From Candidatus Kapaibacterium sp. (GTDB lineage Bacteria; Bacteroidota; Ignavibacteria; Kapaibacteriales; UBA2268): a stretch of DNA of 64,000 nt. The notes under the pieces are model-generated. The model saw nothing but the letters and a program-made list of their open reading frames with translations. It ran no database searches and was not told where the DNA came from. The stretch spans positions 62,001 to 126,000 of the forward strand of contig CALHGZ010000009.1 of NCBI GenBank assembly GCA_938031175.1. The letters run 5' to 3'. Shown piece after piece: positions 37,090 to 45,697 of this stretch (positions within the stretch are counted from its first letter, which is position 1; each line of letters opens with the position of its first letter). The position numbers were made by a program, and so were the translations under genes.

Positions 37090-38043
37090 TCACTCTTGAT
37101 TAGTTGATAATGTATTTTTGTCCTGTTGTATATCGGAATTTTCTTGATTTTCGGTTATACTTTCTTCGCTAATATCTTCAGTTTCGATTGTAACTTCGGC
37201 TTGCAACTTTTTACCGGTGGCTTTTCTTTGTTTTATGTCTTGCTTGGTGGTTCTTTGTCTTAATTTTCTTCGAACTTTGGGTTGTTCCTCGTCTTGTGTT
37301 ATTTCTTGCTCTTTGGTTTTTCTATCTGAGTCAGCGGTAAGGTCAGCCATTCTTATTCGAGCTAGTTCTGTACCTTCTAAAACGGCATCAGCCATAATTT
37401 TTGTGATTAATTCAACAGTTTTGACTGAATCGTCATTTGCAGGTATAGGGTAGTCCACAAGTTCAGGGTCGGTGTTTGTGTCAACAATAGCAATGACTGG
37501 AATACCAAGAATTTTAGCTTCTTTAACGGCTATATGTTCTTTTTTAATATCGACAACATATAAGGCACCGGGAAGTCTTGTCATTTCTTCTATACCGCCA
37601 AAAAATTTTCTGAGCCTATCTTTTTCTCTTTGAAGGAGTAAACGTTCTTTTTTGGTCAATTTTTCAAAAGTACCGTCAACCTCCATTTTATCAATTGTGT
37701 TGAGTCGTTTTATACTTTTCCTGATTGTTTGAAAATTAGTAAGCATACCGCCTAACCATCGTTCCGAAACCCAAAATGTGCCACATCTTTTAGCTTCATT
37801 TTCGATAAAAGGTCTAATTAAAGGTTTAGTACCGACAAAAAGAATAATTTTTCCTTGTGAGGCGAAATCATAAACAGCATCTCTAGCTATTTCAAGTAGA
37901 ACAAGTGTTTTGCGCAAATCAATAATATGGATGCCGTTTCTTTCGGTAAAGATGTAAGGTTGCATTTTGGGATTCCATCTGCGTGTTAAATGACCGAAGT
38001 GTGCACCTGCTTCGAGCAGTTGTTCGATTGTTACATTGTTCAT
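37090..38043 (-). CDS. rpsB: 30S ribosomal protein S2 with charged C-terminal extension
   Basis: I choose the ATG at 38043 (MNNVTIEQLLEAGAHFGHL), which has an ideal AAAGGAG site and fits the family N-terminus. The track's ATG eight codons upstream also has a Shine-Dalgarno-like AGGAG. Residues about 1-235 are standard S2 (RWNPKMQPYIF, NFQTIRKSIKRL, GIPVIAIVDTNTDPELVDYPIPANDD). Beyond this a lysine/glutamate/threonine-rich tail of about 75 residues follows (KVRRKLRQRTTKQDIK, then an acidic end). Such tails vary between phyla. It is preceded by a structured leader (38069-38130). Confidence 0.96.
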   Translation of the reverse strand: MNNVTIEQLLEAGAHFGHLTRRWNPKMQPYIFTERNGIHIIDLRKTLVLLEIARDAVYDFASQGKIILFVGTKPLIRPFIENEAKRCGTFWVSERWLGGMLTNFQTIRKSIKRLNTIDKMEVDGTFEKLTKKERLLLQREKDRLRKFFGGIEEMTRLPGALYVVDIKKEHIAVKEAKILGIPVIAIVDTNTDPELVDYPIPANDDSVKTVELITKIMADAVLEGTELARIRMADLTADSDRKTKEQEITQDEEQPKVRRKLRQRTTKQDIKQRKATGKKLQAEVTIETEDISEESITENQENSDIQQDKNTLSTNQE

Positions 38044-38068
38044 ATTTAGCTCCTTTGTGTTATACATC

Positions 38069-38130
38069 TGCTCCTTTCAACTTGATTGCCCAACTCAAAA
38101 CTTGAGCCACACACAACCAATCCAGGAGCA
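38069..38130 (-). promoter_or_regulatory. Structured leader before rpsB with alternative anti-Shine-Dalgarno pairing
   Basis: The 101-base rpsI-rpsB gap, read on the minus strand, holds nested complementary segments: TGCTCCT...AGGAGCA enclosing GATTG...CAATC enclosing CTCAA-GTT-TTGAG. The outer right arm includes the ribosome-binding site of the upstream start. The same left arm can also pair with AGGAGC before the second start. S2 controls its own operon through the leader in other bacteria, so this could be an S2-binding translational switch. No known Rfam family was recognised by eye. Confidence 0.5.
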
Positions 38131-38144
38131 TGTTTGTTAATAAA

Positions 38145-38534
38145 TTATCGCTTAGAGAATTGAAATCTCTTGCGTGCTTTTTTCTGTCCATATTTTTTTC
38201 GTTCAACCATTCTTGGATCGCGGGTTAATAAACCAGCCGCTCTTAATTGCGAACGCATGCTTTCGTCTAATTGTATTAATGCGCGGGATATTCCTAATTG
38301 AAGTGCGCCAAATTGTCCGCTTTTACCACCGCCGTGGACGTTGGCCGAGATGTCAACTTTACCAGAAAATTTGGTTAGTTCAAGTGGTTTAAGTGTTTCG
38401 ATCCTTTGAAATTCGATGGGGAAGTATTGTTCGAAAGCTTGTTTGTTTATTGTTATTTTTCCAGTACCGGGAGAAATTAATTGCACTTGTGCAACTGATG
38501 TTTTTCTTCTTCCTGTGGCTGTAAAGACTTTCAT
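38145..38534 (-). CDS. rpsI: 30S ribosomal protein S9
   Basis: The 129-residue protein starts [15 protein letters not shown] and ends in the typical basic tail [28 protein letters not shown], whose terminal Lys-Arg reaches the P-site tRNA. Motifs [21 protein letters not shown] are present. It follows rplM by 28 bases, the usual L13-S9 pair. Confidence 0.98.
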   Translation of the reverse strand: MKVFTATGRRKTSVAQVQLISPGTGKITINKQAFEQYFPIEFQRIETLKPLELTKFSGKVDISANVHGGGKSGQFGALQLGISRALIQLDESMRSQLRAAGLLTRDPRMVERKKYGQKKARKRFQFSKR

Positions 38535-38562
38535 TTATTTTTACTCCGGATTTTATTAATTT

Positions 38563-39012
38563 TCAATACTTAAGTTCGTAAATTTCGGGTTTTTGGGCTA
38601 TATGGCTATGCTCTGAGCCTGAATATACTTTGAGTTTTTTTATAATTTGCCGACCTAAACGGTTTTTAGGTAACATTCCCCAAACAGCATGTTCTATGAC
38701 TTTAGTTGGGTTAGTTTTCATTAATTCCTTAAAAGTTCTGTATTTAGCTCCACCAGGATAGCCAGTATAATGAAAGTATACTTTCTTATCGGTTCTTTTA
38801 CCCGTCAAGAGAACTTTTCCAGCATTAATAACAATCACAAAATCTCCACAATCAACATGAGGTGTGAATTCAGGTTTATGTTTACCTCTTAGTAGTGTAG
38901 CTATTTGTGAACAAAGACGTCCGAGGTGCTTACCTTCAGCATCAATTAGCCACCATTTTCTTTGTACATCCTCTTTGCGTAGCGATTTTGTTATCTTGGC
39001 TGTTAATTCCAC
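38563..39012 (-). CDS. rplM: 50S ribosomal protein L13
   Basis: The 149-residue protein starts at GTG with GGAGTG upstream. It contains the family signatures [32 protein letters not shown] (quoted in part: [12 protein letters not shown]), [17 protein letters not shown] and [22 protein letters not shown]. First gene of the ribosomal operon, so its promoter should lie in the AT-rich gap 39013-39115. Confidence 0.97.
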   Translation of the reverse strand: MELTAKITKSLRKEDVQRKWWLIDAEGKHLGRLCSQIATLLRGKHKPEFTPHVDCGDFVIVINAGKVLLTGKRTDKKVYFHYTGYPGGAKYRTFKELMKTNPTKVIEHAVWGMLPKNRLGRQIIKKLKVYSGSEHSHIAQKPEIYELKY

Positions 39013-39115
39013 TTTTACACTCCAAATTCTTATTTTTTAAAAAAGTATAGTTTACAAAAATAAATTAAAAATTTTATTTTGACAAATTTATTTGAGATAC
39101 AAATTGGGGCTGAAA

Positions 39116-40972
39116 TTAAGCGAAGTAGTTGTCTATATCAGAATTTTTCAGGATTTTAATTATAGTTTTTTTTGATGGGCTAAAAAAAGGGTTTGTTGTA
39201 GTAAAGAGTTTGTTAACGAATTCTTCCATTTCTTCTTTGGTTTGCAAGGGACCTTTGCGTAAGGCTAATGATTTTGCCAATTTTAGTGAAATTTTATCGT
39301 AAATAAATTCTGTGATTTCTTGATTTTCAAGTTCTTCGATGATTTCCTTTAAAATGTTAATTTCGTCTCCACTTTTAATTTCGGAGGGGATAGCTATTAA
39401 ATTTATGGTGCTATTGGATTCTATAACAATTTCAAAACCTAATCTTTCCAGTTCATTGTTTATCATCCTGAGTGTTGCAATTTGATCCTGGGGCAAATTT
39501 AGTTTAATTGGGAAAAGCATATTTTGTCTTAAGCGTTCAGTATTTTCTGTATTCCTGAATGTTTCATATAAAATTCTTTCTGTTGCAGCAAATGTATTGA
39601 TAATTAGCAAATCATCTTGACTTAATGCAAATAAGTATTTTGGGGCTAAATAGCCGAGTATTTTGATTTGTGGTTCGATATTAATGAGTTCTTCAGGTTT
39701 GATATTTTCTCGTTTTTCGATAATATTTGGTTTACCGAATAATATATCATAGGCTGAAAAATTTCTGGTGTATGATGTTTTTGGATTTTCTTTAAATCGT
39801 TGTCCTTGTATGAAATTTCCTTGGGGTTGAATAAAATTTTGTTTGGATACCTGATTATCAATGATTTCACCAGTAATTTTGTTGACCAATATTTGCTGTT
39901 TGTTAGGAAATTGATGGGTTGAGAGTTCTTTTTGTAAAGGGAATTGTGAAAGTTTCTCAAAATAATCTATATCGGGTATTTGGTGAAATGTTTTCAGGGA
40001 TTTTATAATTGATTCGAAAACGCTATTGAAAATAATTTTATCGTCGTCGAATTTGACTTCATTTTTTTGTGGATGGATATTTACATCTACTTTTTTGGGG
40101 TCAATTTCGAGCATGAGAATATAGAATGGATGCTTATTTTTATCAAGAATAGCTTCGTAGCAGGAATAAATTGCGAAGTTTATTGAACGATTAACTATAC
40201 TTCTTCCATTTAAGAAAAGGTATTGATTAGATTTTGTTTTACGAGCAATTTCTTTGGTACCAATGAAACCGGAAATTTTTAAGTAATTATTTGAATAATT
40301 TACGGGTATAAGATGATCAATAAGTTCTTTTCCAAGTGTTTTGATTATTCTATTTTCAAATGTATCAGGGATTAAGTCGAATATCAGTTGGTCATAATCA
40401 TAGAATGTGAATCTTTTGTTGTAGTTACTGATAGCAAATTTAATAACAGTATCAGCGATGTATCTGAATTCTGTTAAATTCGTGCGCAGGAATTTACGTC
40501 GGGCTGGAACATTATAGAATAGATTTTTAACGAAAATTTGAGTACCTTTATCGCAAATAACAGGTTCGATAACTGCATCTTTCAAAGGTTCAGATATCAG
40601 TTTCCAACCGATTTTATCCTCTTCTTGCCTGGTACGAATTTCGACCTGAGCTACAGAACATATAGAAGCTAAAGCCTCACCACGAAAGCCGTATGTTTTT
40701 ATTTCTTCAAGATCTTCAAGAGTATAGATTTTACTTGTTGAGTGACGCTTTATAGAAAGTTCTAAGTCTTCACGCGACATTCCTGTGCCGTTATCAATGA
40801 TATGTATTAATTGCTTACCAGCATCTTTTATAATTATAGCGATTTCAGTAGCATTTGCATCGAGTGAATTTTCAACTAATTCTTTGACAACTGATTCGGG
40901 GCGTTGAACGACCTCGCCTGCAGCTATTTGATTTGCAATGAATTCGGGCAATATGTTGATTTTGTTTGACAA
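39116..40972 (-). CDS. mutL: DNA mismatch repair protein MutL, endonuclease motifs lost
   Basis: The start is TTG; family alignment (MSNKINILPEFIANQIAAGEVVQRP) supports it. The GHKL ATPase domain (1-330) is intact: ELVENSLDANAT, IIDNGTGMS, TYGFRGEALASI. A variable linker (about 340-425) leads to the C-terminal dimerisation domain. There the metal-binding motif usually read DQHAAHERI is NTFAATERI. The usual ACKAAI region reads SLALRK and CPHGRP reads FSPSKKT. The beta-clamp binding motif QNMLFP is kept. The protein should couple MutS to repair but probably cannot nick DNA itself. It is divergent from the dsr operon. Confidence 0.95.
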   Translation of the reverse strand: MSNKINILPEFIANQIAAGEVVQRPESVVKELVENSLDANATEIAIIIKDAGKQLIHIIDNGTGMSREDLELSIKRHSTSKIYTLEDLEEIKTYGFRGEALASICSVAQVEIRTRQEEDKIGWKLISEPLKDAVIEPVICDKGTQIFVKNLFYNVPARRKFLRTNLTEFRYIADTVIKFAISNYNKRFTFYDYDQLIFDLIPDTFENRIIKTLGKELIDHLIPVNYSNNYLKISGFIGTKEIARKTKSNQYLFLNGRSIVNRSINFAIYSCYEAILDKNKHPFYILMLEIDPKKVDVNIHPQKNEVKFDDDKIIFNSVFESIIKSLKTFHQIPDIDYFEKLSQFPLQKELSTHQFPNKQQILVNKITGEIIDNQVSKQNFIQPQGNFIQGQRFKENPKTSYTRNFSAYDILFGKPNIIEKRENIKPEELINIEPQIKILGYLAPKYLFALSQDDLLIINTFAATERILYETFRNTENTERLRQNMLFPIKLNLPQDQIATLRMINNELERLGFEIVIESNSTINLIAIPSEIKSGDEINILKEIIEELENQEITEFIYDKISLKLAKSLALRKGPLQTKEEMEEFVNKLFTTTNPFFSPSKKTIIKILKNSDIDNYFA

Positions 40973-41288
40973 ATGTATGTAATATATTTCACGTGCTTTA
41001 AATCACAATATAAACATTTTGTTGTATTACCAAAGTTTAAACTTACAAAATTATGCCTTGATTGATTAATCGTTTTAATAAGGTTTAAATTATAATTGCC
41101 AAAATTTATTCTTCCACATAAATTTTACAAAAAGTTAATATTAATGATTGAAATATTGATAATGTTATATTCCTGAATTAAATTTACAATAATTGTATTA
41201 TAATAATCTGATCATTGTAAGCATTTATAAATTATAAGGTTAGACAATAATAATGTTTAGTATAGACTAATAGTTAAACAGATTGCTT
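40973..41288. other. Divergent intergenic region between mutL and the dsr operon
   Basis: About 315 AT-rich bases hold the promoters of mutL (minus) and of the RsbRD_N-dsrMKJOP operon (plus). I see a small perfect inverted repeat at 41185-41197 and a partial dyad GATTGATTAATC near 41059. No reading frame or RNA gene is evident. Confidence 0.6.
41185..41197. promoter_or_regulatory. Inverted repeat upstream of the dsr operon, possible operator
   Basis: TACAATAATTGTA is a perfect 6-base dyad with one central base, about 90 bases ahead of the first start codon of the operon. Short AT-rich dyads also occur by chance in this composition. It has no recognised regulator. Confidence 0.22.
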
Positions 41289-41822
41289 ATGTTAAATATT
41301 AATATAGATATCGAGCAGAAAAGTAAAATATTTGAGAAATGGTATCAGGATATAGTTCGAACTTATCCGCAAGATTCAAAATTTTTACTCTATGATACAA
41401 CAAAACAATTTACTAATCCACTTGCTTATAATCTACATTCTGAATCGAAAGCTATATTCGAAGCAATTTTTGAAGATAGATATCTGGAATTAATAGAGAA
41501 ACCTCTCATCAACATTATTAAGATTAGGGCAGTTCAGGATTTTTCGTCATCCGAAGCAGTTGGTTTCATAATTGGTTTGAAAAAAGCCTTTAGATATGTA
41601 TTGAATTCTGGTGATTTAAATTACACAAGTTTTTTATCCGATATTGATGAGCGGGTTGATGCTATAATGCTCAAAGCATTCGATATTTTTATGCAGATGC
41701 GTGAACGAATATATGAAATTAAAGCCAATGAAATCAGAAATCGTACATTTCGCATAATCGAACGATTGAATGAAAAATATAGATTTCAAGACAATGATAT
41801 AATTGATAGTAATGACAAATAA
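41289..41822 (+). CDS. RsbRD N-terminal-domain protein, first gene of the dsr operon
   Basis: The start is moved from the track's TTG to the ATG two codons on (MLNINIDIEQ). The 177-residue all-helical protein matches the RsbRD_N domain: IFEKWYQDIVRTYPQDSKFLLYDTTKQFTNPLAYNL and FSSSEAVGFIIGLKKAFRYVL. It lacks the STAS domain of stressosome RsbRD proteins. Genes of this type occur just ahead of dsrM in several sulfate-reducing bacteria. It ends 17 bases before dsrM and is surely co-transcribed. A cytoplasmic regulatory or assembly role for the Dsr membrane complex is plausible but unproven. Confidence 0.8.
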   Translation: MLNINIDIEQKSKIFEKWYQDIVRTYPQDSKFLLYDTTKQFTNPLAYNLHSESKAIFEAIFEDRYLELIEKPLINIIKIRAVQDFSSSEAVGFIIGLKKAFRYVLNSGDLNYTSFLSDIDERVDAIMLKAFDIFMQMRERIYEIKANEIRNRTFRIIERLNEKYRFQDNDIIDSNDK

Positions 41823-41839
41823 AACATTAGGGTTGGTCT

Positions 41840-42850
41840 ATGGGATTATTATTTTCAATATTTACATTTATAATTCTTTTGGCAATAGCCTTCATCGGAG
41901 CATATGTTGAGGGCTTGCATTACCTTTTTGGTATAGTATTGCCATATATAGCATTTGCTGTGTTTATAATAGGCATAGTAGTTCGTATAATTAAATGGGC
42001 TCAATCGCCCGTTCCCTTCAGAATAACAACTACATGTGGACAGCAGAGATCACTTGATTTTATCAAGCAAAACAAGATTGATAATCCTTTTACAGGATTG
42101 CAAACATTTATTAGGATGTTTTTTGAAATTATTCTATTCAGGTCACTTTTTAGAAATACCAAAGCAGGTATAAAGGAGAACAAGTTGACCTATGGTGCTA
42201 ATAAATGGCTTTGGTTATTTAGTATAGTATTTCATTATTCATTTTTAATCATTGTACTCAGGCATTTTCGTTTTTTCACAGAGCCAGTTCCATCGTTTGT
42301 GCCATTTATCCAGGAAATAGACGGCTTTTTTCAAATTGGTCTGCCTATTATTTATCTAACGACAATTGGAATAACAGTTGGGCTGTTGTATTTGCTTGCA
42401 AGGCGCATTTTTGATAATCAAGTAAGATATATATCCTTAGCGTCGGATTATCTGCCTTTGTTTCTAATATTATCGATTGCTATAACAGGAATATTGATGC
42501 GGCATTTTTTCAAAGTTGATTTGACACCCGTTAAACAATTGACCCTAAGCATATTGAGCTTTCAACCAATATTACCAGCCGATGTCAATCCTATATTTTA
42601 CATTCATTTATTTTTTGTTTGCACTTTGCTTATATATTTCCCGATGAGCAAATTGGTGCATATGCCGGGTATATTTCTTAGTCCAACCCGTAATCTTGCA
42701 AACAATAATAGGGCAAAAAGGCATATAAATCCTTGGAATAGTGATTTTAAGATGCATTACCATACTTACGAAGAATATGAAGATGAATTTCGTGAAGTGA
42801 TGAGGGATGTTGGATTGCCATTAGAAAAGGAGGAGAAAAATGTCGATTAA
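41840..42850 (+). CDS. dsrM: DsrM, membrane cytochrome b subunit of the DsrMKJOP complex
   Basis: The 336-residue protein has about five to six membrane segments and resembles the NarI-type cytochrome b. Histidines in helices are candidate haem b ligands (FHYSFLIIVLRHFRFFTEP and MRHFFKVD). It starts with a hydrophobic helix and ends in a hydrophilic cytoplasmic tail. It would exchange electrons with menaquinone and pass them to DsrK. It overlaps dsrK by 11 bases. HmcE- or NarI-type paralogues are alternatives, but the full MKJOP order makes DsrM the best call. Confidence 0.93.
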   Translation: MGLLFSIFTFIILLAIAFIGAYVEGLHYLFGIVLPYIAFAVFIIGIVVRIIKWAQSPVPFRITTTCGQQRSLDFIKQNKIDNPFTGLQTFIRMFFEIILFRSLFRNTKAGIKENKLTYGANKWLWLFSIVFHYSFLIIVLRHFRFFTEPVPSFVPFIQEIDGFFQIGLPIIYLTTIGITVGLLYLLARRIFDNQVRYISLASDYLPLFLILSIAITGILMRHFFKVDLTPVKQLTLSILSFQPILPADVNPIFYIHLFFVCTLLIYFPMSKLVHMPGIFLSPTRNLANNNRAKRHINPWNSDFKMHYHTYEEYEDEFREVMRDVGLPLEKEEKNVD

Positions 42851-44462
42851 AATGACTCGAGAAGAATTAGCAGCATCCATAAATTATAAATTTCCAAAGA
42901 CAAATTGGATGGATACACCTGTTGTATTTAAAAAAGGGACTTACAATAATGCAGCTGTTCCAGATAGTATCACCTATGTTAATCAGCCAAATCCACGTAA
43001 ATGGCAACCTTATGAGGATGACTGGAAGCTTCCAGAAAATTGGCAAACAATTATACTCGAAGGTTTGAGAGAACGTTTGCATAAGTTCCGTTCATTAAAA
43101 TTGTTTATGGATATTTGCGTGCGATGCGGTGCATGTGCTGATAAATGTCATTTTTATCTCGGTTCGGGTGACCCTAAGAACATGCCAGTCTTAAGAGCTG
43201 AGCTATTGCGTGCAGTCTATCGCAAAGATTTTACTACTGCTGGCAAGTTAATGGGCAAAATTGCTGGTGCAAGAGAATTGACTTTTGATGTATTAAAAGA
43301 ATGGTTCTATTATTTTTATCAATGCACCCAATGTAGGCGTTGTTCAGTATTTTGTCCTTATGGTATAGATACAGCTGAAATAACATTTATTGCACGAGAA
43401 TTGATGAATTTAATCGGTGTGAATATTGATTGGGTAATGACACCTGTAGCGAACAGTCATCGCACAGGTAATCACCTTGGTATTCAACCGCACGGATTTG
43501 TTGATAGTATTGAATTTGCAGTCGATGACCTTGAGGAAATTACGGGCATTCGTGTCCAAGCCCCTATAAACAAAAAAGGAGCAGAGGTTTTATTTGTAAC
43601 CCCTTCGGCTGATTATTTTGGAGAACCGCATTACTATACTTTGCTTGGTTATTTAGCTTTATTTCATGAAGTAGGATTGGATTACACTTGGAGTACTTAT
43701 GCTTCCGAAGGTGGTAATTTCGGTTCATTTGTTTCTCATGAGTTAATGAAAGTGCTGAATGCTAAAATATATGCTGAGGCTAAAAGGTTAAAGGTGAAAT
43801 GGATAATTGGAGGAGAATGCGGACATATGTGGAGAGTATTACATCAATATATGGATACATTGAATGGTCCAGCTGATTTTTTAGAAACCCCAGTTTCTCC
43901 AATTACAGGTACAAAATTCGAGCATGCACGCTCAACTAAGATGATACACATAACAGAATTTACAGCAGATTTAATACGCCATAATAAAATAAAACTCGAC
44001 CCTTCACGCAACGATCATTGGCACGCTACCTTCCACGATTCGTGTAATCCGGCAAGAGCAATAGGATTATTTGAAGAACCGAGGTATATTCTTAAGCATG
44101 TCTTGAATAAATTTACGGAGATGCCTGATAATACAATACGTGAACAAACATTTTGCTGCGGAAGTGGTGCTGGATTGGGTACTGAAGAAAATTTCGAAAT
44201 GAGAATGCGTGGTGGCTTCCCGAGGGCTAATGCAGCTAAATATGTTAATGAAAAGTACGGAGTTAATGTGGTAGCTTGTATCTGTGCCATTGACAAAGCT
44301 ACTTTGGTACCTTTATTTAATTACTGGGTTCCAGGACTTGAAGTGGCTGGTGTACACGAATTTGTTGGTAATGCATTGGTGATGAAAGGTGAAAAACCTC
44401 GCGAGTTAGATATGCGACAACAACCATTACATGGAAAGGAGGAGGAAAGTAAAAATGTATGA
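42840..44462 (+). CDS. dsrK: DsrK, HdrD-like iron-sulfur subunit
   Basis: The 540-residue cytoplasmic protein has two ferredoxin-type cluster motifs, CVRCGACADKCHFYLGSGDP (about residue 97) and CTQCRRCSVFCPYG (about 162). It then has CCG-domain cysteines, including FHDSCNPAR and FCCGSGAGLG (about 440), that hold the noncubane cluster typical of heterodisulfide reductase HdrD. It is thought to reduce the DsrC trisulfide or disulfide using electrons from DsrM. A strong AAGGAGGAG precedes the ATG. It overlaps both dsrM and dsrJ, showing tight translational coupling. Confidence 0.95.
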   Translation: MSIKMTREELAASINYKFPKTNWMDTPVVFKKGTYNNAAVPDSITYVNQPNPRKWQPYEDDWKLPENWQTIILEGLRERLHKFRSLKLFMDICVRCGACADKCHFYLGSGDPKNMPVLRAELLRAVYRKDFTTAGKLMGKIAGARELTFDVLKEWFYYFYQCTQCRRCSVFCPYGIDTAEITFIARELMNLIGVNIDWVMTPVANSHRTGNHLGIQPHGFVDSIEFAVDDLEEITGIRVQAPINKKGAEVLFVTPSADYFGEPHYYTLLGYLALFHEVGLDYTWSTYASEGGNFGSFVSHELMKVLNAKIYAEAKRLKVKWIIGGECGHMWRVLHQYMDTLNGPADFLETPVSPITGTKFEHARSTKMIHITEFTADLIRHNKIKLDPSRNDHWHATFHDSCNPARAIGLFEEPRYILKHVLNKFTEMPDNTIREQTFCCGSGAGLGTEENFEMRMRGGFPRANAAKYVNEKYGVNVVACICAIDKATLVPLFNYWVPGLEVAGVHEFVGNALVMKGEKPRELDMRQQPLHGKEEESKNV

Positions 44463-44907
44463 TGGATGGAAGATAATTTTAGGTATAATCATTTTCTTAG
44501 TCGTATTTACCATACCTTTATGGCTAAATATAGCAAATAAAGCCGATACGTCAATTCCTGAACTCGTGTTGCCTACTGATTACAAGGAATGCATAGCACC
44601 AAGAGATTATATGCGAGCATATCATATGGATATTTTAGATGAGTGGCGTGATAAGGTGGTGCGTCAGGATATAAGAATGTTTAAGTTTAAAGACCAAGTG
44701 GTGGAAATGAGTTTGACTAAAACCTGTATGAAGTGCCACGATTCTAAACAAAATTTTTGTGATAGATGCCATAACTATTTTGGCGTGAAACCATATTGTT
44801 GGGATTGCCACGTTGCACCTGAGGAGGTTAAGAAAAAGTTCGCAACAAGAGAAGATCTAAACCGATTGAATGAAGATACAGAAAACAATAATTCGGTGAG
44901 GAGGTGA
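44455..44907 (+). CDS. dsrJ: DsrJ, periplasmic triheme cytochrome c
   Basis: The true start is the ATG at 44455 (MYDGWKIILG), preceded by GGAGGAGG; the track's earlier start lies inside dsrK. Residues about 5-25 are an uncleaved or cleaved membrane anchor (IILGIIIFLVVFTIPLWL). Three haem-binding CXXCH sites follow: CMKCH, CDRCH and CWDCH. This is the triheme pattern of DsrJ. It carries electrons on the periplasmic face of the Dsr complex. It lies three bases ahead of dsrO. Confidence 0.94.
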   Translation: MYDGWKIILGIIIFLVVFTIPLWLNIANKADTSIPELVLPTDYKECIAPRDYMRAYHMDILDEWRDKVVRQDIRMFKFKDQVVEMSLTKTCMKCHDSKQNFCDRCHNYFGVKPYCWDCHVAPEEVKKKFATREDLNRLNEDTENNNSVRR

Positions 44908-44910
44908 AAA

Positions 44911-45696
44911 ATGGACAGACGTAAATTTATTTACTTATTGAGTGGTACTGCTTGTTTGGGAATTGCTGGTAAAGTAGGTTTCGAATTAACAGCAAAAGGT
45001 GAAATAATCAACAGCGCCGAGAAAGGTCTTGGAAATAAAAGATGGGCTATGGCAATTGATTTATTTAGACTAAAGAAGAAAAATACTTATTTTGCTTGTA
45101 TAGAAGCTTGTCATAATGCTCATAATGTTCCCGAAATTTTGAATAAAAAACACGAAATAAAATGGATTTGGAGAGAGAATTTTAAGCATGCATTTATTGA
45201 GCAAGAGCATAAAAATTTACCGCAGAAAATTACCTCTTTGCCAGTACTTCTTTTATGCAATCATTGTAACCGTCCACCTTGCGTAAATGTTTGTCCGACA
45301 AAGGCAACTTGGCGGCGCAGTGATGGAATAGTAATGATGGATTGGCACAGATGTATCGGTTGTCGTTATTGTATAGCAGCTTGCCCTTATGGTTCAAGGA
45401 GTTTTAATTTTATCGAACCCAAGCCACATATACATAATATTACTGAAGACTTTCCGGCTCGAACGAGAGGTGTTGTTGAGAAATGTACATTTTGTGCAGA
45501 ATACATAGTTAAAGGTGAGTATATAAAGCAACCGGATTGTGTTGCTGCCTCGAAAGGAGCTATAGTTTTTGGGAATTTAAATGATAAAAATTCTGAAGTA
45601 TATAAACTGTTGACAACTAAGTTTTCAATCAGAAGGAAACCCGAATTGAGTACTGAACCCGAAGTGTATTACATAATTGAAGACGAGGAGGTATGA
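44911..45696 (+). CDS. dsrO: DsrO, Tat-exported ferredoxin-like subunit
   Basis: The 261-residue protein begins MDRRKFIYLLSGTACLGIAG, a twin-arginine signal for folded export. Four cysteine groups that ligate [4Fe-4S] clusters are visible: CIEACHNAHNVPE, CNHCNRPPCVNVCP, CIGCRYCIAACPYG and CTFCAEYIVKG...DCVAA. This matches the DsrO/HybA family. It passes electrons between DsrJ and the membrane protein DsrP. A GAGGAGGTG site lies ahead of the ATG. Confidence 0.94.
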   Translation: MDRRKFIYLLSGTACLGIAGKVGFELTAKGEIINSAEKGLGNKRWAMAIDLFRLKKKNTYFACIEACHNAHNVPEILNKKHEIKWIWRENFKHAFIEQEHKNLPQKITSLPVLLLCNHCNRPPCVNVCPTKATWRRSDGIVMMDWHRCIGCRYCIAACPYGSRSFNFIEPKPHIHNITEDFPARTRGVVEKCTFCAEYIVKGEYIKQPDCVAASKGAIVFGNLNDKNSEVYKLLTTKFSIRRKPELSTEPEVYYIIEDEEV

Positions 45697-45697
45697 T

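Noticed and set aside
44431-44454. Track start of dsrJ and the similar early start of dsrP
   Set aside because: Both lie inside the preceding gene; ATGs with ideal spacing from GGAGG follow at 44455 and 45698.
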